DNA from: an uncultured Bacteroidales bacterium
GTDB taxonomy: Bacteria; Bacteroidota; Bacteroidia; Bacteroidales; Bacteroidaceae
Length of the DNA: 37,943 nt
Assembly: GCA_902779845.1 (NCBI GenBank)
Contig: CACZCZ010000022.1
Span: 1 to 37,943, forward strand
Reading direction: 5' to 3'
Shown here: one piece after another, positions 6,079 to 13,980 of the stretch
How the letters are laid out: the number at the start of each line of letters is the position of its first letter
How positions within the stretch are numbered: the first letter of the stretch is position 1
Position numbers and translations under genes: made by a program
The notes under the pieces: generated by a model
Told to the model about the DNA's origin: nothing
What the model saw: only the letters and a program-made list of their open reading frames with translations
The model's database searches: none

Positions 6079-8535
6079 TCAGCGCTGGAACTTCTGGCCG
6101 TTGATGATGTAGATGCCGTGGGGCAGTTGCTGGAGGGCGCGGCCGCTGGCTGCGCCACTGAGGACTCGGCGGCCGGTAAGGTCATAGACATCGCCTGAGA
6201 GCGGGGACGTGGGACGGGGCGAGGAGCCGGCGAGCTGATGGATGCCGGTATCTTCGCCGGTGTTGCGCAGCGGGCAGAACATCCAGTGACGATGCGTGGG
6301 CGTGTCGGTGTCGGCGGTGTACTGCCACGTACAGACGGTGGCACCGGCGCTGCTGCTAGCGTTGCTCACGTCGAAGGCATAGCTGCTGTAGCGTGAGGGC
6401 GAAATCTTGTAGTAGGGGAGGTCGATGGCATTGATGGAGAACTGTTGCTCGCCGGATGTGGAGGTCTGCGCAGCCAGCTTCGAGGAACTCGACGCACGGA
6501 ACGATGTCAGCCGCTGCCCGCAAGCGTTTTCAAGGATGAAGGCATTGCCTTTTGCGATGGCCTTCCAGCGCTGGTTGTCGCCGTAGGTGTTCCCCTCGAT
6601 GGTCACCTTCCCGTCTGCAGAGGCAGTAAGCGCACAGGTCAGATTATGCCGAGGCACAATGATATACTCCTCGCCATCCACAATCTGGGGGGCTGTCGTC
6701 ACGCCACCGACCGGCACCACGAGCGTGGTGATGCTCTGAGCAGGCAGTTTCACGAACAGCGTTGAGTCATTGATCTTGAAATCCCTCACGCTCTTCAGGT
6801 TCTCCTCCGCGGAAGTGCGGTAGGCCTTGACAGCGCTGGCAGCAGGGAGGCTTATGAAGCCGGAAAGGTCGATGTCATGGTAGGTCAGACCGCCCTCGTT
6901 GAGCAGCACGAGCACAAGCGTGTCCCGTGCCTCGTTCACGGCAGCCAGCGACTGGTCGTTGAGGGAGGCCACGATGTCGTAGCCGTACTTGATGAAACGT
7001 GAGCATTGCTGGCGCACGTAGAAGTTCTTCACCTTCGCGTAGGTCTGATCCTTGAAGCTGCCGCGAATGGTGCACCACTGGTCGTTGGCCTCTTCCATAT
7101 ACTGCCAGTCGATCCACGTCTCAGGCTGCAGGTAGCGCATGTCGTCGAACAGCTTCTGGGCCAGGCTCAGGTTGCCGCCGATGCCGTTGCCGCCGGCTCC
7201 CACCTCGCTCATCCACAGCGGCATATCGTCCTGATGAGCCAGGAAAGCCATGTGTACACGGTCGGCATTGCTGCCGGAGTAGGTGTGCGTGTTCCATTGT
7301 CCAATCTTCGAAAGCACGCCGCCCTGCTTGAAGGCTTTGTAGCCATTGACGGCCAGGCCCACGTTGGTCTCGTCGGAAGCTGAGATGACGGTAGAAAGGC
7401 CCGAGGCATCGAGGATGGGCTTGAGCACCTTGATGAAGTTCACCTGCGAGGCATAGTCGAAGTGGCAACCCTCCTGCGGACCGTTGGCAAACCAGAAGTT
7501 GGTCACCGACTCGTTGAAGGGCTCCAGCGTCGTGAACTCGATGCCGTATTCGTCCTTGTAATGTTTGCAGACATCTACCAGGTAATGAGCGAACTCCTCG
7601 TAGTACTCGGGCTTGAGGTTGTCCTTGCCGCCATCGACGTTGCCGCTCACGCAGCCGCTGTAGGTCATGTAGTAGGGGCATGAATTGCTGAAGGCCTCGA
7701 AGACGGCGTCGGGACGTTTCTCGCGGATCTTAAGCATGATCTTGCGCTGTGCCTCGTCGCGATCCCAATGGTATTCGTCGCCCGTGAAGTCCTTGAAGCC
7801 CTCCATCTCGGCACGCAGCCCCTTGCCGCTGCCCATGTGGTGAGGCGTGCAGTTCCTGTTCTCAGGGTCGTCGCCGCCACCTATATTATAACGGAAATAT
7901 TGGTAGTTCAAGCCCGTAGGACTTGTCAGCCATGTCACGATCTCATCGATCTTCCTGTCGGTCCACTTGCCGCACTGACCAGCCCACCAGCAGAGCGAGA
8001 CACCCCAACCGTAGAAGTGCTGCCTGACGACAGAGGGGAACACGGCGTAGGAGAGGGTGTCTGTAGGCACCTTGCCGTCGGGTTTGTCGCTGAAGAACCA
8101 GTAGTGCTTGACATCCGAGCCGTTCTTGTCGGAGAAGACCTTGGCGCCGGCATCGTTGGCGTCCGTGCCCAGATACCTGTCGTTGCCCTTGCAGCGGATG
8201 CGGACGTACGCCCCCGACACCGGTTCGATCATGAAGCGGGCATCATCGCCGGAGGCGCTGGTGACGAAGGACGTATTCCACGAATTCAGTTTCGAGAGAT
8301 AGCGCCCCGTCGGCTCCTTGATATAATAGTTGCCGCTGCCATCCGGCTCGATGGTCATCTTCTGGGGATTGGAGACCGTAGCTGCCTCCAACTGCCCGCC
8401 ATAGTCGCTGGCCATCTTCAGATGGTGGCCGCTGCTGTGCATCAAGTACACCGTAGTGGGCGTCGTGAACTCCGTCTGCGCCTGGGCTGTCATCCCGAGC
8501 ATCCAGGCGATTACAAAAGCAATTCTCTTTATCAT
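6079..8535 (-). CDS. GH30-family secreted glycoside hydrolase with T9SS sorting domain
   Basis: 818 residues. A signal peptide ends near residue 20 (TAQAQ). Residues about 22-150 look like a ricin/beta-trefoil-type module (YIKEPTGRYLSKL, CKGNDRYLGT). The catalytic domain spans about 160-600: TLEPFNES gives the likely acid/base Glu342 and PLWMSEVG the likely nucleophile Glu444, the usual GH30 pattern; FYGWGVSLCWWAG is the conserved first strand. A second lectin-like module follows (about 625-760). The C-terminus (YDLTGRRV...LPHGIYIINGQK) is a type A T9SS sorting domain, so the protein should be exported by the GldKLMN machinery encoded downstream and attached to the surface. Similarity to endo-beta-1,6-galactanase-type GH30 enzymes is possible; the exact linkage is not determined. 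Confidence 0.85.
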   Translation of the reverse strand: MIKRIAFVIAWMLGMTAQAQTEFTTPTTVYLMHSSGHHLKMASDYGGQLEAATVSNPQKMTIEPDGSGNYYIKEPTGRYLSKLNSWNTSFVTSASGDDARFMIEPVSGAYVRIRCKGNDRYLGTDANDAGAKVFSDKNGSDVKHYWFFSDKPDGKVPTDTLSYAVFPSVVRQHFYGWGVSLCWWAGQCGKWTDRKIDEIVTWLTSPTGLNYQYFRYNIGGGDDPENRNCTPHHMGSGKGLRAEMEGFKDFTGDEYHWDRDEAQRKIMLKIREKRPDAVFEAFSNSCPYYMTYSGCVSGNVDGGKDNLKPEYYEEFAHYLVDVCKHYKDEYGIEFTTLEPFNESVTNFWFANGPQEGCHFDYASQVNFIKVLKPILDASGLSTVISASDETNVGLAVNGYKAFKQGGVLSKIGQWNTHTYSGSNADRVHMAFLAHQDDMPLWMSEVGAGGNGIGGNLSLAQKLFDDMRYLQPETWIDWQYMEEANDQWCTIRGSFKDQTYAKVKNFYVRQQCSRFIKYGYDIVASLNDQSLAAVNEARDTLVLVLLNEGGLTYHDIDLSGFISLPAASAVKAYRTSAEENLKSVRDFKINDSTLFVKLPAQSITTLVVPVGGVTTAPQIVDGEEYIIVPRHNLTCALTASADGKVTIEGNTYGDNQRWKAIAKGNAFILENACGQRLTSFRASSSSKLAAQTSTSGEQQFSINAIDLPYYKISPSRYSSYAFDVSNASSSAGATVCTWQYTADTDTPTHRHWMFCPLRNTGEDTGIHQLAGSSPRPTSPLSGDVYDLTGRRVLSGAASGRALQQLPHGIYIINGQKFQR

Positions 8536-8556
8536 AGCATCAATACATTTTCGCTG

Positions 8557-8591
8557 GCAAAGGTACAGTTATTTGTTGAATGGTACACAAA
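8557..8591 (-). promoter_or_regulatory. Promoter of the GH30 gene
   Basis: Minus strand: TTTG at 8591..8588, 22-nt spacer, TACCTTTGC at 8565..8557. The leader is short, about 15-20 nt before the ATG at 8535. Confidence 0.55.
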
Positions 8592-8699
8592 AAAGGAAAG
8601 ATTTTTTCACTTACCACATCTTTTTCACCTCTTTATGCAACCTGAGAAGGCACGTATTAGTGCAATTTGGGGACGAGGGCATAAAAACAGGGATTCTTT

Positions 8700-8731
8700 T
8701 TTGGCGGAATACAGAAGAAGGCGTATATTTG
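8700..8731 (+). promoter_or_regulatory. Promoter of the cyclophilin gene
   Basis: TTTG at 8700-8703, 20-nt spacer, TATATTTG at 8724-8731. The start would be near 8738, so the 37-bp repeat at 8750 is in the leader RNA. Confidence 0.7.
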
Positions 8732-8749
8732 CAGCGTTAAAGGTTTTCC

Positions 8750-8786
8750 TGCGGAGGGTTCGTAGGGTTTTCCGCAAAAGTTTTTT
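8750..8786 (+). repeat. 37-bp repeat, copy 3, in the cyclophilin leader
   Basis: Identical to the other two copies, but here it lies between promoter and start codon rather than at a gene end. If the hairpin plus T-run terminates transcription, it would act as an attenuator for the downstream gene. Confidence 0.85.
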
Positions 8787-8801
8787 AAGAACATAGAAGA
8801 T

Positions 8802-9611
8802 ATGAGAAACTGGAGATCGTGGAAAGGAGTGGGCGCAGCAGTGGCCTTCGGCATGATGGCGCTCATCGCTTCTTGCTCGGGGAAGAGCAAGGGAGAAGGC
8901 GGAACGGAGGTACTCATCGAGACGTCGGAGGGCGACATCGTCGTGCGCCTCTACGACGACACGCCCCAGCACCGCGACAATTTCATCCGCAACGTAGAGG
9001 CTCATGCCTACGACAACCGCCCCTTCAACCGCATCGTTCCTGACATGGTCATCCAGGCGGGTGCAGACGAGACGATGGCTGCGGAGCAGTCGCTGCCAGC
9101 AGAGATTCACTACCCACGCTATTTCCACCGGCAGGGCGTCCTCGCCGCTGCCCGCGAACCTGACAGCATCAATCCCGACCGACGTTCCAGCGCACTGCAA
9201 TGGTACATCGTAACAGGAAAGAAATACAGTTCGGCAGAACTCTCGGAGCTGCAGGCACTGCTATATGAGGGGAAGGTGGCAGCACGCTTCGAGCAGTTGC
9301 AGCATGACCACGCCGAAGAGCTCGCCACGCTGAAGACGACAGACCACGCCGCCCATCAGGAACTGCTGAACCGTCTCCAGGTAGAGGCGGAAGAGACATT
9401 GGCCAAGAACCCGCCACGCCCCTTCAACGATGTACAGCGCCAGAGCTATGCCCGCGTGGGTGGGGCACCGCATCTCGACGGTGAATACACGATTTTCGGC
9501 GAAGTCATCGACGGGATGCCCATAGCGCTACGCATCGGCCGCACACCCGTGGATGCCAAGGAACACCCTCGCCGCAATGTCTTCATCAAGCGTGTCACCA
9601 TCCGGAAGTAA
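8802..9611 (+). CDS. Cyclophilin-type peptidyl-prolyl isomerase, lipoprotein
   Basis: 269 residues. The N-terminus is a lipoprotein signal with lipobox LIASC (Cys25), so the protein should be anchored in an envelope membrane. The cyclophilin fold is shown by FNRIVPDMVIQAG (canonical FHRVIPGFMIQGG), GVLAAAREPDSINPDRRSSALQWYIV (canonical GxLSMAN...SQFFI) and LDGEYTIFGEVIDGM near the end. Between the last two motifs is a helical, charged insertion of about 75 residues (YSSAELSELQALL...), a form I recall from Bacteroidota periplasmic cyclophilins. It catalyses proline cis-trans isomerisation and probably helps fold exported proteins. The replacement of canonical MAN/Q-type residues by AAR makes strong activity uncertain. 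Confidence 0.85.
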   Translation: MRNWRSWKGVGAAVAFGMMALIASCSGKSKGEGGTEVLIETSEGDIVVRLYDDTPQHRDNFIRNVEAHAYDNRPFNRIVPDMVIQAGADETMAAEQSLPAEIHYPRYFHRQGVLAAAREPDSINPDRRSSALQWYIVTGKKYSSAELSELQALLYEGKVAARFEQLQHDHAEELATLKTTDHAAHQELLNRLQVEAEETLAKNPPRPFNDVQRQSYARVGGAPHLDGEYTIFGEVIDGMPIALRIGRTPVDAKEHPRRNVFIKRVTIRK

Positions 9612-9727
9612 CGCCACACGGCATCATTTCTCTTTGCATAGTGCTCTCTTTTCTCTCAAAACCTCATTTTTCACTCTTTCAATTTTCATTTTTCACTCTT
9701 TCTTTTTTCATTTTTCATTTAAATCCG

Positions 9728-9735
9728 TATCTTTG
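9728..9735 (+). promoter_or_regulatory. Putative -7 element for the outer-membrane barrel gene
   Basis: TATCTTTG matches the -7 consensus; no TTTG is seen 20 nt upstream, where the DNA is a T-rich quasi-repeat (TTTTTCACTCTTTC type, about 9668-9720). It supports translation from ATG 9764. Confidence 0.5.
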
Positions 9736-9763
9736 CCCACGAAATCCACAAAAACAAACACTC

Positions 9764-11101
9764 ATGAAGAAGTATTTGGTTGCATTAAGTCTGTTTGCGA
9801 TGTGTCTTGGTGCTTGGGCACAAGCGGACTCCTGCAAGAAAGAAAAACCGAACGAATTCAAGTTCAACCTCAACTACCTGACACACGGCGAAATTCGCGG
9901 CGGCGGTCTTCCCAAACCGCCCAGCGAGGACATCATCGTGGAGGATCGTGCGAACTTCCTCATGGGACGTATGCGACTGAACCTGAGCTATAAGCGCAAC
10001 TGGTTGGAGGCGAAGGCTGTCATCCAGAACAACGCCGTGTGGGGCTCGAATTCCAACATGACGATCAATATGTACGAGGCTTGGGTGAAGGCGACGGCGA
10101 AATTCGGTCTCTTCGGACAGGTGGGACGCATCGCGCTGTCCTACGACGACGAGCGCATCATCGGTCCTAACGACTTCGCCATGGCATCCGCCTCGCACGA
10201 CGTACTGCGCTTCGGCTATGAGGGCCACGGCCATAAGGTGCACGCCATCCTGGCCTTCAACCAGAACGCCAGCACTATAGATTATGGCACCTACTACCAG
10301 AACGGCGCCCAGGACTACAAAAGCATGCAGACATTGTGGTACCACTATGACATCCCCAAAGTCCCACTCGGCGTATCGCTCCTGTTCATGAATGTCGGTA
10401 CGCAGACGGGCGAGCCCGGCAACAATATATACCCACCTCACACGGTCTATCAGCAGATGTATGGCGGATACGTGAAATACTGCCCCAAGTACGTGACGGC
10501 GGAGGCCGCCTACTACCGGCAGGGCGGCAAGACGTCGATGGGCCTCGGCGGCATCGACATCAAAGCGTGGATGGCCAGCGCCAAAGTTTCTATTGACCCC
10601 TCGGACCGTTACGGTTTTGACCTGGGATACGACCACCTGAGCGGCGATGACTATGTGGCCGTCATCGTGCCCGGAGGCTTGGGCATGGTGCAGCACACGG
10701 TGCTCAAGGGCTTCACGCCGCTCTATGGTTCGAGCACGAAATTCTACGGTTTGCTGGACTATTTCTACCAGAGCGCCTACATCAACGGCTTCACGCCCGG
10801 CTTGCAGGATGCCAGCGCTGGCGTTCACGGCAATCCCTGGCCCAAGCTGAACCTGAACCTACGCTACCACTACCTGGCCACGGCCACCAAACTGGAGAAC
10901 TACGACCGCACACTGGGACACAGCGTCGAGCTGCTCGCCAGCTACCGCTTCACGACGGACATCAGTCTCGTGGCAAGCTACACTTTCATGGCGGGCACCA
11001 AGACGATGGAGAACCTGAAGCAAGGAGAAGGCAACAAGCACGCCCATTGGGGATGGTTCTCACTGGTCATCTCACCCGACCTGTTCAAGACAAAGTGGTA
11101 A
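9764..11101 (+). CDS. Outer-membrane beta-barrel (porin-like) protein
   Basis: 445 residues from ATG 9764, chosen because the -7 element at 9728 lies between it and the upstream in-frame ATG at 9641, and because it begins a clean signal peptide (MKKYLVALSLFAMCLGAWAQ). The rest alternates short amphipathic strands rich in aromatic and glycine residues (FKFNLNYLTHGEIRGGG, ANFLMGRMRLNLSYKR, KYVTAEAAYYRQGG) and ends with WFSLVISPDLFKTKW, typical of a barrel C-terminus. The GRMRLNLSYKRNW...EAWVKA start resembles substrate-specific porins. The substrate is unknown. A tRNA gene follows, so this is probably a single-gene unit. Confidence 0.7.
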   Translation: MKKYLVALSLFAMCLGAWAQADSCKKEKPNEFKFNLNYLTHGEIRGGGLPKPPSEDIIVEDRANFLMGRMRLNLSYKRNWLEAKAVIQNNAVWGSNSNMTINMYEAWVKATAKFGLFGQVGRIALSYDDERIIGPNDFAMASASHDVLRFGYEGHGHKVHAILAFNQNASTIDYGTYYQNGAQDYKSMQTLWYHYDIPKVPLGVSLLFMNVGTQTGEPGNNIYPPHTVYQQMYGGYVKYCPKYVTAEAAYYRQGGKTSMGLGGIDIKAWMASAKVSIDPSDRYGFDLGYDHLSGDDYVAVIVPGGLGMVQHTVLKGFTPLYGSSTKFYGLLDYFYQSAYINGFTPGLQDASAGVHGNPWPKLNLNLRYHYLATATKLENYDRTLGHSVELLASYRFTTDISLVASYTFMAGTKTMENLKQGEGNKHAHWGWFSLVISPDLFKTKW

Positions 11102-11187
11102 GCCTGTAAAAGGGCGCGAAAAAGAAAAAACGGGTGGCGAGGTGAAAATATTTGAGGTTTTGTGCGGCGTGAATGGAAAATAATGTG

Positions 11188-11195
11188 TACCTTTG
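11188..11195 (+). promoter_or_regulatory. -7 element of the tRNA-Gln promoter
   Basis: TACCTTTG lies 30 nt before the tRNA. A TTTG at 11159-11162 is 25 nt upstream, longer than usual. Confidence 0.5.
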
Positions 11196-11225
11196 CCGCG
11201 CTTTTGGCAACAAAGGCCTTAGGAT

Positions 11226-11299
11226 TGGGATATGGTGTAATGGTAACACAACAGGTTTTGGTTCTGTTTTTCCTGGTTCGAATCCGGGTATCCCAACCA
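11226..11299 (+). tRNA. tRNA-Gln (anticodon UUG), CCA encoded
   Basis: Acceptor arms TGGGATA (11226-11232) and TATCCCA (11289-11295) pair perfectly, followed by discriminator A and an encoded CCA (11297-11299). The D arm has TGGTGTAATGGTAACAC; the anticodon loop TTTTGGT between ACAGG and TCTGT gives anticodon TTG; the T arm contains CCTGGTTCGAATCCGGG. It reads CAA/CAG glutamine codons. The PorP/SprF-like ATG is only 28 nt downstream, so the tRNA may head the secretion-system transcript. Confidence 0.95.
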
Positions 11300-11327
11300 C
11301 CCGCATGATAAGAGGTAGAAGCGAAGC

Positions 11328-12269
11328 GTGAAAAGGCTCAGTCTCTTACTGTTATTGATGCTTGGGTTTGGCACTTCAGTGTGCGCCCAGTACGATGCTG
11401 CGTTCAATCACTATTGGGCGCTGCAATCGTTTTATAATCCTGCCGCATCCGGACTGAAAGGCCAGATTGACGTGCGCGGCGGCTATGCCATGCAGATGAT
11501 GGGCTACGAGCATGCCCCCGCCACGATGATTATCACAGCAGACCTGCCGCTGTGGTTTTTCAGCCAGGCGCACGGTGCCGGTGCAGGTTTCATCAACGAC
11601 AAGATCGGTCTGTTCGAGCACAAGAAGTTCTATATCCAGTACGCCTACCACCAGAGGCTGTGGGGCGGCCGCCTCAGCGCGGGCGTTCGTGCGGCACTGC
11701 TGGCTGAGTCCTTCGACGGCTCTGGCGTGGATACTGAAGAGTCGGGCGACAAGGCTTTCCCGACAGCCGAGGCCAACGGCACGGCCTTCGACCTGGACGC
11801 GGGCATCCGCTACGACGGGCGTCGATGGTATGCCGGCTTCTCGGTGATGCACACCTTGGCGCCAATGGTGAAGCTTGGAGATAACAAAGTGAATGAATAT
11901 GAGGTGCCACAAGTATTTTATTTGACGGGCGGATACAATATTCCTTTCAGAAATCCGTTATTCTCTATGCAGACCTCCGCCATCGTACGCACCGACCTGT
12001 CCGCCTGGCGAGGCGACATCACGGCTCTGCTGCGCTACAATGGCTCGAAACTAAAGATGTACGCAGGCGTGGGCTACAGCCCCACCATCTCGACCTCCGT
12101 CTTCATCGGCGGCGACCTGCACGGCATACAACTGGGCTACTGCTACGAGATCTACACGGGTGGCATCGGTGCCCTCAACGGCACACATGAGATCAACCTC
12201 AGCTACACCACCAACCTGGACCTCTTCAAGAAAGGCAAGAACCGGCACCAGAGTGTGAGGATTCTGTAA
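11328..12269 (+). CDS. PorP/SprF family T9SS outer-membrane protein
   Basis: 313 residues with a signal peptide (LLLLLMLGFGTSVCAQ). The region after it (YDAAFNHYWALQSFYNPAASGLKGQIDVRGGYAMQ) is the characteristic start of PorP/SprF proteins, which begin with a conserved YNPA-type motif. Barrel-like strands continue to FIGGDLHGIQLGYCYE and HEINLSYTTNLDLF. PorP/SprF-type barrels work with the T9SS; in Flavobacterium SprF is needed for secretion of an adhesin, and in Porphyromonas PorP is part of the core locus. The position directly before gldKLMN fits the usual porP-K-L-M-N order. Confidence 0.85.
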   Translation: MKRLSLLLLLMLGFGTSVCAQYDAAFNHYWALQSFYNPAASGLKGQIDVRGGYAMQMMGYEHAPATMIITADLPLWFFSQAHGAGAGFINDKIGLFEHKKFYIQYAYHQRLWGGRLSAGVRAALLAESFDGSGVDTEESGDKAFPTAEANGTAFDLDAGIRYDGRRWYAGFSVMHTLAPMVKLGDNKVNEYEVPQVFYLTGGYNIPFRNPLFSMQTSAIVRTDLSAWRGDITALLRYNGSKLKMYAGVGYSPTISTSVFIGGDLHGIQLGYCYEIYTGGIGALNGTHEINLSYTTNLDLFKKGKNRHQSVRIL

Positions 12270-12300
12270 CATAAATGATAAATAATCAATAAGATATACG

Positions 12301-13848
12301 ATGAAAGTTATTATACGGAATATGAAAGCAATAATTAGTCCACGCGAGGCATGGAAGCCTCAGCGTAAACTATTATTTATCATTTATTCTTTATTATTTA
12401 TTATTTCGTTGGGCGGCTTAGCCTCCTGCGCCGGCGCCAGGTCTAACGCGATGGCGGCGGGCGGTGAGATTACAGGCGTACGCGGCACCTCGTTCGCCGA
12501 GGCAGCACCGTTCGGAATGGTAGGCATCCCTAAAGGCTCGCTGCGCGTAGGCATGGAGAAAGGCGACACGCTGTGGGGCGCCGGCTTCCCCGTGCGCGAC
12601 ATCAGTGTCGATGGCTTCTGGATGGACCAGACCGAAGTCAGCAACGCCAAGTACCGACAGTTTGTGATGTGGGTTCGCGACAGCATTATCCGCGAGCGTC
12701 TGGCAGACCCCGCCTACGGTGGCGACGAGACCTTCAAGATCGAAGAGGACAAGGAGGGCAACCCCATCACGCCCCACCTGAACTGGAACAAGAACATCCC
12801 CTGGCGCAAGGCCAACGAGGATGAACAACGCGCCATCGAGAGCGTATATATCACACACCCCTTCGACGGCACCAAGATGCTGGATGCCAGCCAGATGAAC
12901 TACCGCTATGAGATTTATGACTATGCGGCAGCAGCGCTGCGCAAGCACCGCCTGAAGAACGACCGCGACAACGGTATCGGCGTGTCCTCATTAGAGAAAC
13001 GCGACCTGAACACCGACCACGAATACTCTGATGCCGACGTGATGATCTCCAAGGACACCGCCTACATTGATGACGATGGCCATATCGTGCGCCAGACCAT
13101 CACACGTCCACTGTCCGGACCATGGGACTTCGTCAACACCTACATCGTGAACATCTATCCCGACACGACCTGTTGGATCAACGACTTCAAGAATGCCGAA
13201 AACGAGCGCTACATGCGTCTCTATTTCTCCAACCCCGCCTATGATGACTACCCCGTTGTGGGCGTGTCATGGGAACAGGCACAGGCCTTCTGCCGCTGGC
13301 GCACGGCCTATCTGCTGAAAGGTCTTGGCAACAGCGGCCGCGAGATCCAGGAGTACCGCCTGCCCACTGAGATTGAATGGGAGTACGCAGCCCGCGGCAA
13401 GGACGGCAACCCGTTCCCCTGGGAAGCCAAGGACGTGAAGAGCGACAAAGGCTGCTTCTATGCCAACTTCAAGCCCGACCGCGGCAACTACACCCAGGAC
13501 GGATCGCTCATCACCTCCAAGTGCGGCATCTTCTCCGCCAACAGCAACGGCCTCTATGACATGGCCGGCAACGTGGCAGAGTGGACCTCTACCGTCTTCA
13601 CCGAGGCTGGCGTGGAGTCGATGTCAGACATGAACCCCGAGCTGCGCTACAACGCGGCAAAGGAAGACCCCTACCGCCTGAAGAAGAAGAGCGTACGCGG
13701 CGGCTCGTGGAAAGACCCCGAAAGCCTCATCCGCTCGGCATGGCGCTCCTATGAATACCAGAACCAGCCCCGCTGCTACATCGGCTTCCGCTGCGTCCGC
13801 AGCATGGTGAAGGATGCCAGCGGTGTGAAAAATAAAGGAAAGAAGTGA
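12301..13848 (+). CDS. gldK: GldK/PorK T9SS lipoprotein
   Basis: 515 residues from ATG 12301; an in-frame ATG at 12322 is an alternative. The signal ends in lipobox LASC. The body is a formylglycine-enzyme/sulfatase-modifying-factor fold: VGIPKGSLRVG, DGFWMDQTEVSNAKYRQF, then YPVVGVSWEQAQAFCRWR, YRLPTEIEWEYAARG, GLYDMAGNVAEWT and VRGGSWKD...IGFRCVRS. GldK and GldN form the periplasmic ring attached to the outer membrane in the T9SS. The signal peptide is encoded by AT-rich quasi-repeats (ATTATTTATCATTTATTC) resembling the intergenic sequence just before it. After the stop, CTTCGC/GCGAAG (13855-13868) could form a short hairpin. Confidence 0.93.
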   Translation: MKVIIRNMKAIISPREAWKPQRKLLFIIYSLLFIISLGGLASCAGARSNAMAAGGEITGVRGTSFAEAAPFGMVGIPKGSLRVGMEKGDTLWGAGFPVRDISVDGFWMDQTEVSNAKYRQFVMWVRDSIIRERLADPAYGGDETFKIEEDKEGNPITPHLNWNKNIPWRKANEDEQRAIESVYITHPFDGTKMLDASQMNYRYEIYDYAAAALRKHRLKNDRDNGIGVSSLEKRDLNTDHEYSDADVMISKDTAYIDDDGHIVRQTITRPLSGPWDFVNTYIVNIYPDTTCWINDFKNAENERYMRLYFSNPAYDDYPVVGVSWEQAQAFCRWRTAYLLKGLGNSGREIQEYRLPTEIEWEYAARGKDGNPFPWEAKDVKSDKGCFYANFKPDRGNYTQDGSLITSKCGIFSANSNGLYDMAGNVAEWTSTVFTEAGVESMSDMNPELRYNAAKEDPYRLKKKSVRGGSWKDPESLIRSAWRSYEYQNQPRCYIGFRCVRSMVKDASGVKNKGKK

Positions 13849-13928
13849 AGCTCGCTTCGCTCGCGAAGTTTAAAGTTGAAGGTAAGCACCTTGGACAAAG
13901 ACTTCACAAATGCAGAGCCACCCTCATT

Positions 13929-13956
13929 AAACTTTAAACCTTAAACTTTAAACTAA
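13929..13956 (+). repeat. Four 7-bp repeats between gldK and gldL
   Basis: AAACTTT, AAACCTT, AAACTTT, AAACTAA in strict 7-bp register. The same heptads occur at 24220-24282 and, inverted, at 31009-31036. Confidence 0.75.
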
Positions 13957-13980
13957 AAACTGCGGCTTTCCGCACAAGAT

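Noticed and set aside
7768-8796. 342-codon plus-strand frame through the GH30 gene start
   Set aside because: It crosses two opposing promoters and has no domain; the GH30 catalytic motifs are on the other strand.
9785-10828. 347-codon open frame opposite the outer-membrane barrel gene
   Set aside because: The barrel gene has a signal peptide and -7 element; the opposite frame is a shadow.
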